Shown in pieces: positions 29,019 to 40,873 of a stretch of 64,000 nt of DNA; positions within the stretch are counted from its first letter, which is position 1, and every line of letters begins with the position of its first letter. Below the pieces are notes generated by a model, which worked only from the letters and a program-made list of their open reading frames with translations, was not told where the DNA came from and did not search any database. The position numbers were made by a program, and so were the translations under genes. The stretch comes from Alcanivorax sp. (GTDB lineage: Bacteria > Pseudomonadota > Gammaproteobacteria > Pseudomonadales > Alcanivoracaceae). The stretch covers positions 62,001 to 126,000 of the forward strand of contig CP051239.1 of NCBI GenBank assembly GCA_017794945.1, read 5' to 3'.

Positions 29019-30047
29019 TCAATTACGCTTCTTCAACCGCCGACTCCACCGCTGCTTGGCGTAGCGACGCAGATTGGACACGTTATCCGTCTCATCCATG
29101 ATCTCGTGCCCCAGCAGGGTCTCGATAATATCTTCCATGGTGATCAGGCCCACCCAGGTGCCCAGGTCGTCGTAGACCATGCCCAGATGCTGCCGCTCGC
29201 GCAGCATTTCACCGAAGACGAACTCAATGTTCATGGTGGCGCGAAACGGCGCCATGCCACGGGCCAGCTCGCTGACCTTGCGGTCGCCCTCCACTTCCAG
29301 CAGGTCGCTCTTATGCACGTAGCCGAGCGCTTCATCGTGCTCGTTGATCACCGGGAAACGGGAGAACGGCGACCCGGCCAGGCGATGGCGCACATCGTCC
29401 ACGCTTTCATCCGGTTGCACGCTGCGCACCACGGTGCGCGGGGTCATCACCTTATCCACCTTGATTTCATGCAGGTTGAGAACGTTGGTGATCACCCGTT
29501 GTTCGTCCTCGTCCAGGGCCTGCTGGTCGCGGCCGATGGCCGCCAGCGCCTTGAGCTCGGCGCGGATGTCGGTGTCCGGCTCGCCGGCGCCGATCTGCCG
29601 GGTGACGATCTTGGACAGCCACACGAACGGCTTGAGCACCAGAATCATCACGTTCAGCACCGGCGGCAGTGTCGGCGCCAGGGTGCGCCAGAACTTGGCG
29701 CCGATGGTCTTGGGAATGATCTCGGAGAGAATCAGAATGGCCAGCGTCATCACCGCCGACGCCGCGCCCAGGTAGGCCTCGCCGAAGATCACCGCCACCT
29801 GGGCGCCAACGCCGGTGGCGCCGGCGGTGTGGGCGATGGTGTTCAGGGTCAGAATCGCCGACAGCGGGTCGTCGATGTCGTCCTTGAGTTTGCGCAGTTT
29901 CTCGAACAGCTTCGGCCGCTCGCCCTTGAGGCCGGCGATATAGCTGGGTGTGATCGACAGCAGCGCGGCTTCCAGTATCGAGCACAGAAACGAAAACCCG
30001 ATGGCGATCAGGGCGAAGACAATCAACAACAGCATCGGCGTTTCCAT
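29019..30047 (-). CDS. CNNM/CBS-domain membrane protein (HlyC/CorC-like)
   Basis: A 342-residue protein with an N-terminal DUF21/CNNM membrane domain (LLLIVFALIAIGFSFLCSILEAALL; shown ends LLLIVFALIA and SILEAALLS), helices to about residue 140, then two CBS motifs (VMTPRTVVRSVQPDESVDD and the FEFGEM/DDLGTWVGLITMEDI region). Family members are linked to Mg2+/Co2+ efflux or resistance; there is no toxin evidence despite the old hemolysin name. It ends in a basic tail and lies downstream of the DUF6586 gene, 11 bp away. Confidence 0.85.
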   Translation of the reverse strand: METPMLLLIVFALIAIGFSFLCSILEAALLSITPSYIAGLKGERPKLFEKLRKLKDDIDDPLSAILTLNTIAHTAGATGVGAQVAVIFGEAYLGAASAVMTLAILILSEIIPKTIGAKFWRTLAPTLPPVLNVMILVLKPFVWLSKIVTRQIGAGEPDTDIRAELKALAAIGRDQQALDEDEQRVITNVLNLHEIKVDKVMTPRTVVRSVQPDESVDDVRHRLAGSPFSRFPVINEHDEALGYVHKSDLLEVEGDRKVSELARGMAPFRATMNIEFVFGEMLRERQHLGMVYDDLGTWVGLITMEDIIETLLGHEIMDETDNVSNLRRYAKQRWSRRLKKRN

Positions 30048-30058
30048 TCAGTGATTTC

Positions 30059-30586
30059 CTACCATTCTTCCATATAGGCGCCGCAATGCTCGATCAGTTC
30101 CTCAACACGGCGCGCGGCCTGTTCCAGGCGCTCCAGATCGCCGTAGGCGAGCGGCGCATAGGGGTCCTCGGCACGCATCGCCAGATCATTGCCCTCACCC
30201 GGTGGCGTGGGCCGGCGGGCCAGCCCGGCGGCGCCCACCGCCGCGCGGATTTCCTGGTCCAGCCAGAACACCAGATCCGCGCGGTCGGCCCGCGCCGTGG
30301 CCAGCACCTGTATTTCCTGGGCACGCACTTCGGCGCGCTGAAACGCCTGCTCCAGCGCCGCCAGACTGATCAGGTCCTCGTAACCGTCCACCCGGTAGTT
30401 TTTGGCCGCCTGTCGGGCCAGACCCACCAGCACCGAATACAAATGAAACACCACCGCACCGCGCAGGGCCAGGCGCTGGCCCACGGCGGCGCTCTCGTCG
30501 CTGTACAGCTGCTTGAGCAGACTGCGGGCAAAGAACAGCCGCTCGCGCAGGCCGCTCACTTCGCTTTCTCGAACCATTCGGGACAT
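30059..30586 (-). CDS. DUF6586-like protein
   Basis: A 175-residue, mostly helical cytosolic protein (ERLFFARSLLKQL, AVVFHLYSVLVGLARQAAKN) that resembles the uncharacterised protein located next to topA in Pseudomonas. The ATG at 30586 (MSRMVRESE) is taken as the start because upstream residues look non-coding; a second Met follows three codons on. No catalytic motif is visible. Its place between topA and a CNNM protein is conserved, but the function is unknown. Confidence 0.7.
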   Translation of the reverse strand: MSRMVRESEVSGLRERLFFARSLLKQLYSDESAAVGQRLALRGAVVFHLYSVLVGLARQAAKNYRVDGYEDLISLAALEQAFQRAEVRAQEIQVLATARADRADLVFWLDQEIRAAVGAAGLARRPTPPGEGNDLAMRAEDPYAPLAYGDLERLEQAARRVEELIEHCGAYMEEW

Positions 30587-30658
30587 GATCAATCGCTCTC
30601 TGGAAGACTGCCGGCCGGCGGTTGCCGGCCTTTCGCTTGCGAGCAAGCTCCTACGACG

Positions 30659-33394
<2,736 letters not shown>

Positions 33395-33716
33395 TCGTTG
33401 CTCACCCGATCATGAGAAGCTGCGTCATAAGAAACCTCTGAGGCCTGACCGCCACGGCGGTGAAAATTCACCGGGCAGGACACGCCTCAGAGGTCGGGCC
33501 GGAGCCTTCGCGGACCCCGGCGGGCGCCTATTTAGACAGCGCCGGTATCGTCCGGTCAAGCACCGGGGTCGCCGGCGACGCCGCCCGGAAGCCCTCCAGG
33601 CCGCGCCGGCCATGGCGTGGCGGCGCCTTTCGCGGTGGGCTGGCAGAGCCCGCCGAGAAGGCTATACTCGGCGTGAAGGTACTGAAAACAACCTCTGCCG
33701 GTTAAGGGAGAACACC
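33395..33716. other. Divergent topA-usp intergenic region
   Basis: The 322-bp gap contains nested palindromes at 33434-33494 and a likely usp promoter -10 element TATACT at 33663-33668. The remainder is GC-rich with no gene-like frame or RNA recognised. Confidence 0.6.
33434..33494. repeat. Nested palindromes forming a cloverleaf upstream of topA
   Basis: An outer perfect 11-bp inverted repeat (33434-33444 ACCTCTGAGGC and 33484-33494) encloses two small hairpins: CCGCC-AC-GGCGG and GGTGAA-AA-TTCACC. A short CTG/CAG pairing extends the outer stem. No family match; it may be a supercoil-extruded regulatory structure or a 5' leader fold. Confidence 0.65.
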
Positions 33717-34169
33717 ATGACCTCACCCTATCGAAAGGTACTGGTGGCGATTGATTGCAGCGACGAATCCGCCGAGGTTCTGTCCCGCGCGGCGGGGGTC
33801 CAGGAAGGCACCGACGGGGAATTGCACCTGATCCACGTGATCGAGCCCCTGGCGCTGGCCTACGGCGCCGACGTGCCGATGGACGTTACCGACCTGCAAA
33901 GCGGCCTGGTCAAGCAGGCCCGCGACACGGCGCTGGAATACGCTGGCCGCTACCGGATTCCGGAAAGCCGCATCCATGTGGAACTGGGGTCGATCGAAAA
34001 AACCATTCTCGACAAGGCCGACGATATCGGCGCCGATCTGATCGTGGTGGGCAGCCACACGCGCAGCGGCCTGGCCCTGCTGCTCGGCTCCACCGCCCGC
34101 GGCCTGGTGCCCGGCGCCCACTGCGACGTGCTCGCCGTGAAAATGGACAAGCGCAAGAAGGAAAGCTAG
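33717..34169 (+). CDS. Universal stress protein (UspA family)
   Basis: A 150-residue single-domain USP. It begins YRKVLVAIDCSDESAEVLSR and has the ATP-binding loop GSHTRSGLALLLGSTARGLV (G-2x-G-9x-G-S/T type), so it is probably of the nucleotide-binding subgroup. Start ATG 33717 is preceded by AGGGAG. The role is stress endurance; no partner is obvious. The stop codon touches a REP element. Confidence 0.92.
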   Translation: MTSPYRKVLVAIDCSDESAEVLSRAAGVQEGTDGELHLIHVIEPLALAYGADVPMDVTDLQSGLVKQARDTALEYAGRYRIPESRIHVELGSIEKTILDKADDIGADLIVVGSHTRSGLALLLGSTARGLVPGAHCDVLAVKMDKRKKES

Positions 34170-34264
34170 TAGGTCGGGTTAGGCCGAAGGCCGTAACCCG
34201 ACGTCTGGCGTCGTGGTACTCCCCGAAGCCCAATGTCGGGTTACGCTTCGCTAACCCGACCTAC
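34169..34264. repeat. REP-like inverted pair
   Basis: Palindromes at 34169-34202 (beginning GTAG) and 34235-34264 (ending CTAC), 32 bp apart, between the convergent usp and cyclic-nucleotide-binding genes. The CTAC end of the second copy supplies the TAG stop of the latter gene. Confidence 0.88.
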
Positions 34265-34920
34265 GTAAGTTGGGCGTTGCCGGTGGCGCTGGGTGGTTTC
34301 GTGTTCCAGCGGTAGAGCAGCCCGGCCAACTCGCGGGCCTGGGTCTTGAGCGCGGCCAGCTCCTCCTCGCTGTCCCGGGGGCCGGTGAAGATCGGCACCT
34401 TGCGCAGCGCCGCCACCAGTTCCTGGTCCGGCGCCTGCATTCGTTGCACTTCCACCGCCCAGCGGATCTGGTGCACCAGCATATGGAAGAACGCCAGCCG
34501 GGTGGCCAGGGTGTAGGGCGAGTCGGGGCGGTCGAAATCAGTGAATTCCAGCTTCGCCATCACCGCCTCGCGGGCGGCGTCCGCCACGCGGATGGTGGCG
34601 CTGCGGGCGGTGCCCAGCAGCATGGACAGGGTGCCGAACACCTCGCCGGGCGAAACATAGTAAAGCACCGCCGAGGCCTCGCCGCCGGCGCGCTCGCCCT
34701 GCACCACCAACTGGCCGCGCAGCAGAAAATACAGTGAGGATTCCACTTCCCCGGCGCGGATCACCCGGTCGCCGGGGCCGGCCTCTATGATGTCGGTGCG
34801 CGCCAGAAGCAGCGCCCGCTGGTCCGCGTCGTCACGCGCCACCTCGTTGAAAAACGGCACGCCGGAAAGCAGTGCCTCCACCCGCGCGTGATCCGATTCC
34901 TGCCACTGGGCGTGCTTCAT
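34261..34920 (-). CDS. Cyclic-nucleotide-binding domain protein
   Basis: A 219-residue protein with one cNMP-binding beta-roll (residues about 35-125: FLLRGQLVVQGE, YYVSPGEVFGTLSMLLGTARSAT). There is no helix-turn-helix after it, so it is not a Crp-type regulator; the C-terminal 90 residues are helical and of unknown role. The phosphate-binding cassette arginine is preserved in ARSAT but the usual glutamate is replaced (GTLSML), so ligand binding is uncertain. The start at 34920 follows AGGGGAG. The C-terminus ends in a REP element. Confidence 0.8.
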   Translation of the reverse strand: MKHAQWQESDHARVEALLSGVPFFNEVARDDADQRALLLARTDIIEAGPGDRVIRAGEVESSLYFLLRGQLVVQGERAGGEASAVLYYVSPGEVFGTLSMLLGTARSATIRVADAAREAVMAKLEFTDFDRPDSPYTLATRLAFFHMLVHQIRWAVEVQRMQAPDQELVAALRKVPIFTGPRDSEEELAALKTQARELAGLLYRWNTKPPSATGNAQLT

Positions 34921-35035
34921 GTCTCCCCTCTTCCCCGTGTATGGCGGCCTCATCCTAGCCTGAACGTTTCCCGGATTGCCACCGCCCGGTTGGCCTTCTT
35001 CACGGGTACGGTGCAAAAAACCACTGGACATATTA

Positions 35036-35055
35036 CACTGTCCGTATTATCAGTG
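35036..35055 (+). promoter_or_regulatory. LexA (SOS) box
   Basis: CACTG-TCCGTATTAT-CAGTG: a CTG-N10-CAG site with symmetric flanks, 35 bp upstream of lexA. A degenerate half-site (ACTGGACATATTACACTG) precedes it and may be a second weak box. Indicates SOS autoregulation. Confidence 0.88.
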
Positions 35056-35090
35056 TACGTAACAGCGGAACCGTGCCCGAGGAGGCCGAC

Positions 35091-35705
35091 ATGAGCATCG
35101 CATTAACCGCACGCCAACAGCAGGTTCTCGATTGCATTCGCGCGTCCCAGATGGAGACCGGCATGGCCCCGACCCGGGCTGAAATCGCCGAGCGCATGGG
35201 CTTTCAGTCGAAGAACGCCGCGTCCGATCACCTGCGCGCCCTGGAGCGCAAGGGCTACATCCGCCTGCACGGCGACCGCTCGCGGGGCATCCAGCTTCTC
35301 GATCTGGCCCTGGAAATGGGCGACGAGCTGCCGGTGGTGGGCAAGGTGGCCGCCGGTACCCCGATCGAGGCGATCGAGAACGTGGAGCGCACCGTGCCGG
35401 TGCCGCAGGGGCTGTTTCGCCAGCGTCCCACCTATCTTCTCAAGGTCCAGGGCGATAGCATGATCGAAGCCGGTATTTTCGACGGAGACCTGATCGCGGT
35501 TCGCAAAAGCCAGACCGCCCGCTCCGGCGAGATCGTGGTGGCGCGCATTGACGACGAGGTCACGGTGAAAACCCTTAAACTCAATCGCACCAGCGCCACG
35601 CTGCTGCCGGCCAACGACGCCTACGCACCGATCCGCGTGGCCGCCGACGAATTGATGATCGAGGGTATTTTCGTGGGTCTGATCCGTGATCCCAATGCGC
35701 ATTGA
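35091..35705 (+). CDS. lexA: SOS repressor LexA
   Basis: A 204-residue repressor-protease. N-terminal winged HTH (TARQQQVLDCIRASQMETGM, then EIAERMGFQSKNAASDHLRA); self-cleavage site Ala88-Gly89 in KVAAGTPIEA; catalytic dyad Ser123 (GDSMIEAG) and Lys160 (VTVKTLKL). Start ATG 35091 follows GAGGAGG; an upstream in-frame start codon is less well placed. It heads an apparent operon with a DUF1499 lipoprotein and TatD. Unlike Pseudomonas, no sulA follows. Confidence 0.97.
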   Translation: MSIALTARQQQVLDCIRASQMETGMAPTRAEIAERMGFQSKNAASDHLRALERKGYIRLHGDRSRGIQLLDLALEMGDELPVVGKVAAGTPIEAIENVERTVPVPQGLFRQRPTYLLKVQGDSMIEAGIFDGDLIAVRKSQTARSGEIVVARIDDEVTVKTLKLNRTSATLLPANDAYAPIRVAADELMIEGIFVGLIRDPNAH

Positions 35706-36203
35706 AACCGTTAACCGCCTGCTGACGGCCCTGTTGTTGGGCATCGCTCTGGCCGCCTGCCAGGGCAACGCCGGTGCCGGCGACGATGCCAGTAACGAGA
35801 GTATTGAGAGACAGAACCGTATGTCGGACACCCGATTGCTTGCCCCCTGCCCGTCCGCGCCGAATTGCGTGTCGAGCCTCGCCGAGGACGAACGTCACCG
35901 GGTGGCGCCGCTGCCCGGCGCCGGCAGCCGCGCCGACAGCCTGGCGATGCTGGAAGCGGTGCTCGACACCCTGCCCCGGGTGGCCTACGAACGCATCGGC
36001 CCGGCCCGCATCCAGGCCCGCTTCACCAGCCGGATTCTGCGGTTCGTTGACGACGTGACCCTGTACGTGCACGACGACGGCCTGATCGACGTGCGCTCCG
36101 CGTCGCGGATCGGATACTGGGACCTGGGCGCCAACCGGCGCCGGGTGGAGGATCTGCGCGAGCGGCTCAAAGCCCGCCTTGGACAACCCCAGCCCAGCCA
36201 CGG

Positions 36204-36207
<4 letters not shown>
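35695..36207 (+). CDS. DUF1499 lipoprotein
   Basis: A 170-residue protein with a lipobox (ALLLGIALAAC, Cys22) and a DUF1499 domain: CPSAPNCVSSLAEDERHRVAPL, then FVDDVTLYVHDDGLIDVRSASRIGYWD (ends shown as FVDDVTLYV and IDVRSASRIG). The ATG at 35695 overlaps the lexA end by 11 bases, so it is probably co-translated and may be induced with SOS. Function unknown. Its stop overlaps the tatD start. Confidence 0.85.
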
Positions 36208-37028
<821 letters not shown>

Positions 37029-37043
37029 CCCTTCACCGCCTTT

Positions 37044-37131
37044 GTCGGGTTACGCCTTCGGCTAACCCGACCTACGCCTTAAAAGCCCACGTAGCCCAAG
37101 TAGGTCGGATTAGCCGAAGGCGTAATCCGAC
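37044..37131. repeat. REP-like inverted pair
   Basis: Palindromes at 37044-37075 (GGG variant, ending CTAC) and 37100-37131 (GGAT variant, beginning GTAG), in opposite orientation, between convergent tatD and the DUF6482 gene. Confidence 0.88.
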
Positions 37132-37140
37132 ATCACCATC

Positions 37141-37449
37141 TCAGGCCTTTTCCGCGCGCCAGTTAAAGTCCACCTCCAGGGCGGGCTGCGGACCGTCTTC
37201 CGGCTGGCCGGCCATTTCCGCGTAGGGTGAGTTGTGCACCAGCACCGCCTTATCCGTGGTCATCTTGCCGAGCACGTTGTTGGCGTGCTCGGCGCCGTTG
37301 AAGCGCACGATCTGGCCCTTCTCGTCCACCACGTGATAGCTGACCCCGTCGATCTCCACCTGCACGATGCAAATCGACAGCGTCACGGACCGCAGCAGCA
37401 CCTTTTCCACGTGCCGCCCGTTGAGTTTTTTAACGGTAATCTTTTCCAT
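37141..37449 (-). CDS. DUF6482-like small protein
   Basis: A 102-residue cytosolic protein beginning MEKITVKKLNGRHVEKVLLR, with SICIVQVEIDGVSYHVVDEKG and ENDing in FNWRAEKA. It resembles small DUF6482 proteins of Pseudomonas relatives. The ATG at 37449 has GGAG five bases upstream; longer frames run into repeat DNA. No catalytic residues or membrane segment are apparent. Function unknown. Confidence 0.75.
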   Translation of the reverse strand: MEKITVKKLNGRHVEKVLLRSVTLSICIVQVEIDGVSYHVVDEKGQIVRFNGAEHANNVLGKMTTDKAVLVHNSPYAEMAGQPEDGPQPALEVDFNWRAEKA

Positions 37450-37475
37450 CTTTACTCCGAAAGAACGCACTGATT

Positions 37476-37515
37476 TGTGGGAGCGGGCTTGTGCGAGCGG
37501 GCGGGGCCCGCTCCT
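37476..37515. repeat. GGGAGCGGGC-type repeat
   Basis: TGTGGGAGCGGGC at the left and GGGGCCCGCTCCTA at the right form a short hairpin of the same family as at 28.2, 57.1 and 61.3 kb. Its right end provides the TAG stop of the glutaredoxin gene. Confidence 0.75.
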
Positions 37516-37735
37516 AGAGCAGAAACGCCTGAATATCGAGCAGTCCGAACGGCCAGGCAAGCTCCCGGTCGCCGTGGCGCAGCACCGGAATGCGCTCACC
37601 ATATTCGGCGATCAGGGTATCGTCCTCGGCGATATCCACCGCGTGAATATCGACCCGCGGGTTCACGGTGAGCAGCATCTCGCGGGCCTGGTCGCACAGG
37701 TGACAGCCCAGGGTGGTGTAGAGCACGACGGTCAT
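37514..37735 (-). CDS. Glutaredoxin-like protein
   Basis: A 73-residue protein of the glutaredoxin-like (DUF836) group. The redox CxxC is Cys11-Cys14 (TTLGCHLCDQA), with a cis-proline in ERIPVLRHGDREL. The start at 37735 overlaps the rlmKL stop (TGATG), so it is translationally coupled. It is shorter than classical glutaredoxins but typical of this group. Partner unknown. Confidence 0.88.
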   Translation of the reverse strand: MTVVLYTTLGCHLCDQAREMLLTVNPRVDIHAVDIAEDDTLIAEYGERIPVLRHGDRELAWPFGLLDIQAFLL

Positions 37736-39849
37736 CAAAGGGTTCCGTGTCGGATCGCGTAGCAGTGGTGAATGGCGCTGTTGCGGCGGAAGTCCTCCGG
37801 CAGGCTCCAGGCGGTCAGGTCCTCCACCTGGTACCAGCGGGCGATGCTCTCCTCCAGCTCGAAACGGCGGAAGTTGCAGGAGAAGTAGAGCACGCCGCCG
37901 GGCTCCAGGCGCTTCATGATGCGCCGGATCAGTTCGCCGTGGTGCTCCTGGACCACGAAGTCCTGGCGGGACTTGTTGTTGGAGAAGGTGGGCGGATCGC
38001 AGAACACCACGTCGAACTGCTCCTGGCAGTCTTCCAGCCAGGCCATGGCGTCGGCGCGCACCAGCGGGTGGGCTTCACTGGAGAAGCCGTTCACCGCCAG
38101 GTTGCAGGCGGCCCAGTCCAGGTAACGGCGCGAGGCGTCCACGGTCACCGCGCGGCGGGCGCCGCCCACCAGCGCCTGCACACTGGCCGCGCCGGTGTAG
38201 GCGAACAGGTTCAGGAAGCGCTTGCCGGCGCACTCCTCGGCGAGCCGCAGCCGCAGCGGACGGTGATCCAGGAACAGGCCGGTGTCGAGATAGTCGTTCA
38301 GGTTCACCAGCAGCCGCGCCTGGCCCTCGCGTACCACCCGGTACTGGCCCTGGCCGTCCAGCTTCTGATACTGGCGGTTGCCTTTCTGGCGCTCGCGGGT
38401 GCGCAGATGCACCTGCTCGCGGTGCACGCCCAGGGCGGCGCGGACCGCGCTCACCGCCCACTGGCGGCGTTGTTTGGCTTTGTCCTCGTCGACGGTCTTG
38501 GGCGCCTTGAACTCCTGCACCAGCGCCTGGTCGCCGTACACGTCCACCGCCACGTTGAATTCCGGCAGATCGCGGTCGTAGAGGCGGTAGGCTTGAATGT
38601 CCTCGCGCTCCAACCAGCGGCGCAGGTGCTTGCCGTTCTTGCGCAGCCGGTTGAACAGCGGCATGGCCGGTTCCGGCAACTCGAAGCCGGGCGCCTCGCC
38701 GACCCGCAGCGGCGGCTGCGGCGCCGGCGGGCGCGGTCGGCTGACCCGGATGAAATTGTTCAACGCCCCGTTGCGCACCTTCCACTGTTGCGTCATGTCC
38801 ATGCCGGAGCGGTCCAGCGCGGCCACGTCCGCGCCCAGCATCACCGCCGTCCAGGCCGGCGCCTTCTCACCGAGAATGCGGCCCAGGCCGGCGTACAGCC
38901 AGGCGGCGCTGGTTTGCTCGTCCAGCCGTTCGCCCCAGGGCGGGTTGGTGGCCAGCAGCCCCTGGTCGGCGAAATCCCGGGCCCGCAGGGCGCCCAGCTC
39001 ACGCCGCTCGAAATGCACCAGCCGGCGCACCCCGGCGCGCTCGGCGTTGTGCAGCGCGTACTGAAGGGTGTCCGGGTCGGCGTCGAAGCCCTTCAGTGAC
39101 GGCAGGCCCTTGAACCCGCCTTCCAGGCTGGCGGCCGCTTCGCGCAGGGCCTCTTCCCACAGCGGCTTGCGGCAGCCGCGCCAGGCCTGGAAACCGTAGT
39201 CGCGGCGCAGCGCGCCGGGCGCCACACCGGCGGCCATCCAGGCCGCCTCGATCACCAGGGTGCCACTGCCGCAGAACGGGTCCAGCAGCGCCGCCGGCCG
39301 CTCCTCGCGGTGCCAGCCGCCGGCGCGCAGCAACGCCGCCGCCAGATTCTCGCGCAGCGGCGCCCGGCCGCCGGCCAGCCGGTAACCACGCCGGTGCAGC
39401 GGCGTGCCGGCCAGGTCCAGCCAAAGACGGGCGCTGTTTTCGTCCAGCCGGGCACGCACCGCGCAGGCGCCCTCCTCGCGCCGGGCCAGGCCGATCTCCG
39501 GCGGCAGGCCGCGCAGCAGCCGCTTGCCGCTGACCCGGCTGTCGCCGCGCACGCCCTTGCCGTGATCCAGGCTCAAATGCAGGTCCGCGTCGGGCGGCAC
39601 CAGGGCGCGCCAGTCCACCGCCGCCGCCAGCCGTTCCGGCGCCTGGTCCGGGGTGACGTCCAGTTCCGCCAGCGGCACCAGCACCCGCTCCGCCAGGCGC
39701 GACCACAGGCAGGCACGCAGGGCGTCCTGCTGCAGGCCCTCGATGCCCACATGGGCGTTACCCGGATCTGTTACCGAGATGCCCAACTCGGTGAGCTCGT
39801 CGGCGAGCAAGGGGCCCAGGCCGGGCAGGCAGGTGACTACGAATTCCAT
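37735..39849 (-). CDS. rlmKL: Bifunctional 23S rRNA methyltransferase RlmKL
   Basis: A 704-residue fusion. The N-terminal THUMP and RlmL part (residues 1 to about 380) methylates G2445 N2 (motifs LLDPFCGSGTLVIEAAWMA, LATNPPWGERL); the C-terminal RlmK part (about 400-704) methylates G2069 N7 (LNLFAYTGAASVQALVGGA, VVFCDPPTFSNNKSRQDF). The start MEFVVTCLPGLGPLL at 39849 is standard for the family. It is divergent from rmf, linking two ribosome-related genes across a shared upstream region. Confidence 0.95.
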   Translation of the reverse strand: MEFVVTCLPGLGPLLADELTELGISVTDPGNAHVGIEGLQQDALRACLWSRLAERVLVPLAELDVTPDQAPERLAAAVDWRALVPPDADLHLSLDHGKGVRGDSRVSGKRLLRGLPPEIGLARREEGACAVRARLDENSARLWLDLAGTPLHRRGYRLAGGRAPLRENLAAALLRAGGWHREERPAALLDPFCGSGTLVIEAAWMAAGVAPGALRRDYGFQAWRGCRKPLWEEALREAAASLEGGFKGLPSLKGFDADPDTLQYALHNAERAGVRRLVHFERRELGALRARDFADQGLLATNPPWGERLDEQTSAAWLYAGLGRILGEKAPAWTAVMLGADVAALDRSGMDMTQQWKVRNGALNNFIRVSRPRPPAPQPPLRVGEAPGFELPEPAMPLFNRLRKNGKHLRRWLEREDIQAYRLYDRDLPEFNVAVDVYGDQALVQEFKAPKTVDEDKAKQRRQWAVSAVRAALGVHREQVHLRTRERQKGNRQYQKLDGQGQYRVVREGQARLLVNLNDYLDTGLFLDHRPLRLRLAEECAGKRFLNLFAYTGAASVQALVGGARRAVTVDASRRYLDWAACNLAVNGFSSEAHPLVRADAMAWLEDCQEQFDVVFCDPPTFSNNKSRQDFVVQEHHGELIRRIMKRLEPGGVLYFSCNFRRFELEESIARWYQVEDLTAWSLPEDFRRNSAIHHCYAIRHGTL

Positions 39850-40104
39850 GGGTTTTGCCCTGCAAGTGCCTGTTTTAAAGACGGAAATGAAAAATTCATC
39901 GTTTGGACCATTATTCGTCACACGCTTAAACGGCGCCACCATTATGGCGACATGTTATTCGACACCCTCTTCCCCCTTTCACATACTCAAAGCGTGGCCC
40001 TTCGAAGAGGTGACCGGGGGCCGCAGCTTACTGACCGTCGCCGTGATCGGCAAAGCGGCACTGCGAAAAAGCCAACAGGCATAAAAGCCAAGAGGATCGT
40101 GTCT
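39850..40104. promoter_or_regulatory. Divergent rlmKL-rmf control region
   Basis: This 255-bp gap is richer in A+T than the flanks, with small palindromes such as GGCGCCACCATTATGGCG near 39931. It should hold promoters for both rlmKL and the stationary-phase gene rmf; no individual promoter can be fixed with confidence. Confidence 0.5.
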
Positions 40105-40311
40105 ATGAAAAGACAGAAACGCAGTCGTGATGAAAGAGCTTACAGCCGGGGGTACCTGGCCGGATTTCAAGGCAGGCCCAGGGACTTTTGCCCCTTCGGC
40201 GCATTGCAGGCCCGCACCCACTGGATGACCGGTTGGCGCGAGGGCCGCACGAATCAGGTACAAGGCATGGTCGGCGTGGCCGGCATCCAGAATTTGAAAG
40301 ACGTCACCTAA
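40105..40311 (+). CDS. rmf: Ribosome modulation factor
   Basis: A 68-residue RMF, which dimerises 70S ribosomes to 100S particles in stationary phase. MKRQKRSRDERAYSRGYLAG and GRPRDFCPF, THWMTGWREGR are the conserved features. The length is close to the Pseudomonas form and longer than the 55-residue E. coli protein. AGAGGA precedes the ATG. A Rho-independent terminator follows. Confidence 0.95.
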   Translation: MKRQKRSRDERAYSRGYLAGFQGRPRDFCPFGALQARTHWMTGWREGRTNQVQGMVGVAGIQNLKDVT

Positions 40312-40387
40312 TCTTTATTTCGCGTTAAGAGGACATCGCACAAAACCTGTTTTCGATCAGCGCCGGCGCTTCGCGCGTCGACCCCAC

Positions 40388-40414
40388 AGGGCCCCTCCCG
40401 GGCCCTTTTCTTTT
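40388..40414 (+). terminator. Rho-independent terminator of rmf
   Basis: A 7-bp stem AGGGCCC/GGGCCCT with loop CTCCC, followed by TTTCTTTT, 77 bp downstream of the rmf stop. Confidence 0.85.
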
Positions 40415-40460
40415 GCCTATCGCTTTTTAGCGGCAACGACTGTTTCTCCATCCGGGGCGA

Positions 40461-40563
40461 GCCGCTGTGCCGGGGCCTTCCGGGAACGCCGTGAATACGT
40501 CCCTGTAGGCTCCCTATCGAACGTCCTGTTCTCCAGGGTCCCGGAAGGCCCCGGCACAGCGGC
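40461..40563. repeat. Long hairpin repeat D
   Basis: A perfect 25-bp inverted repeat, arms 40461-40485 and 40539-40563, with a 53-base loop. The loop is the reverse complement of the loops in repeats C and H with few differences, but the stem begins GCCGCTGTGCCGGGG rather than GCGTGTCTGTGTTC. Both end in CCTTCCGGGA. Confidence 0.92.
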
Positions 40564-40726
40564 GCGCTGAGGAAAACGTCACCGCCACGGGCCTCAACAC
40601 CGCCCGGATCATTCTACAGAGCAAGTATTGTCCGAAATTGCCTTGCAAGCGAAATACCGGCTTGGTCGGGAGCTTCTCGCCCTTTCGAGGACTGGGTCCG
40701 CTCCTCGCGGTTGGCTCCACTCGGGA

Positions 40727-40850
40727 GGTTCGGTCTCGGTGGCTGGGTCCAGGACTGTGTGAGGCAGGGAGCCGAACCGGTCCGCCGCTGCGGCAAGCCT
40801 ACAGGGACGTATTCACGGCGGGTCCTGGACCCAGCCACCGAGACCGAACC
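40727..40850. repeat. Long hairpin repeat E
   Basis: A perfect 29-bp inverted repeat, arms 40727-40755 and 40822-40850, with a 66-base loop. It resembles repeat A: same stem start GGTTCGGTCTCGG, same tip GTCCAGGAC, loop motifs GGCAGGGAGCCGAAC and AGCCTACAGGGACGTATTC. The stem middle differs from A (GGCTGG against GCCCGGT) on both arms. Confidence 0.92.
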
Positions 40851-40873
40851 GGGCTACGGAGTACAACACGTCG

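Larger units (their letters stand above)
40312..40873. other. Gene-free region rmf-pyrD, filled by terminator and two hairpin repeats
   Basis: The 562-bp gap between convergent rmf and pyrD contains the rmf terminator, hairpin D (40461-40563), a flank segment CGTCACCGCCACGGG (40577-40591) and hairpin E (40727-40850), which runs close to the pyrD stop. The frames seen are repeat translations. Confidence 0.7.

Noticed and set aside
34261..34920. Crp/Fnr-type transcription regulator
   Set aside because: The cNMP domain is not followed by a winged-helix DNA-binding domain.
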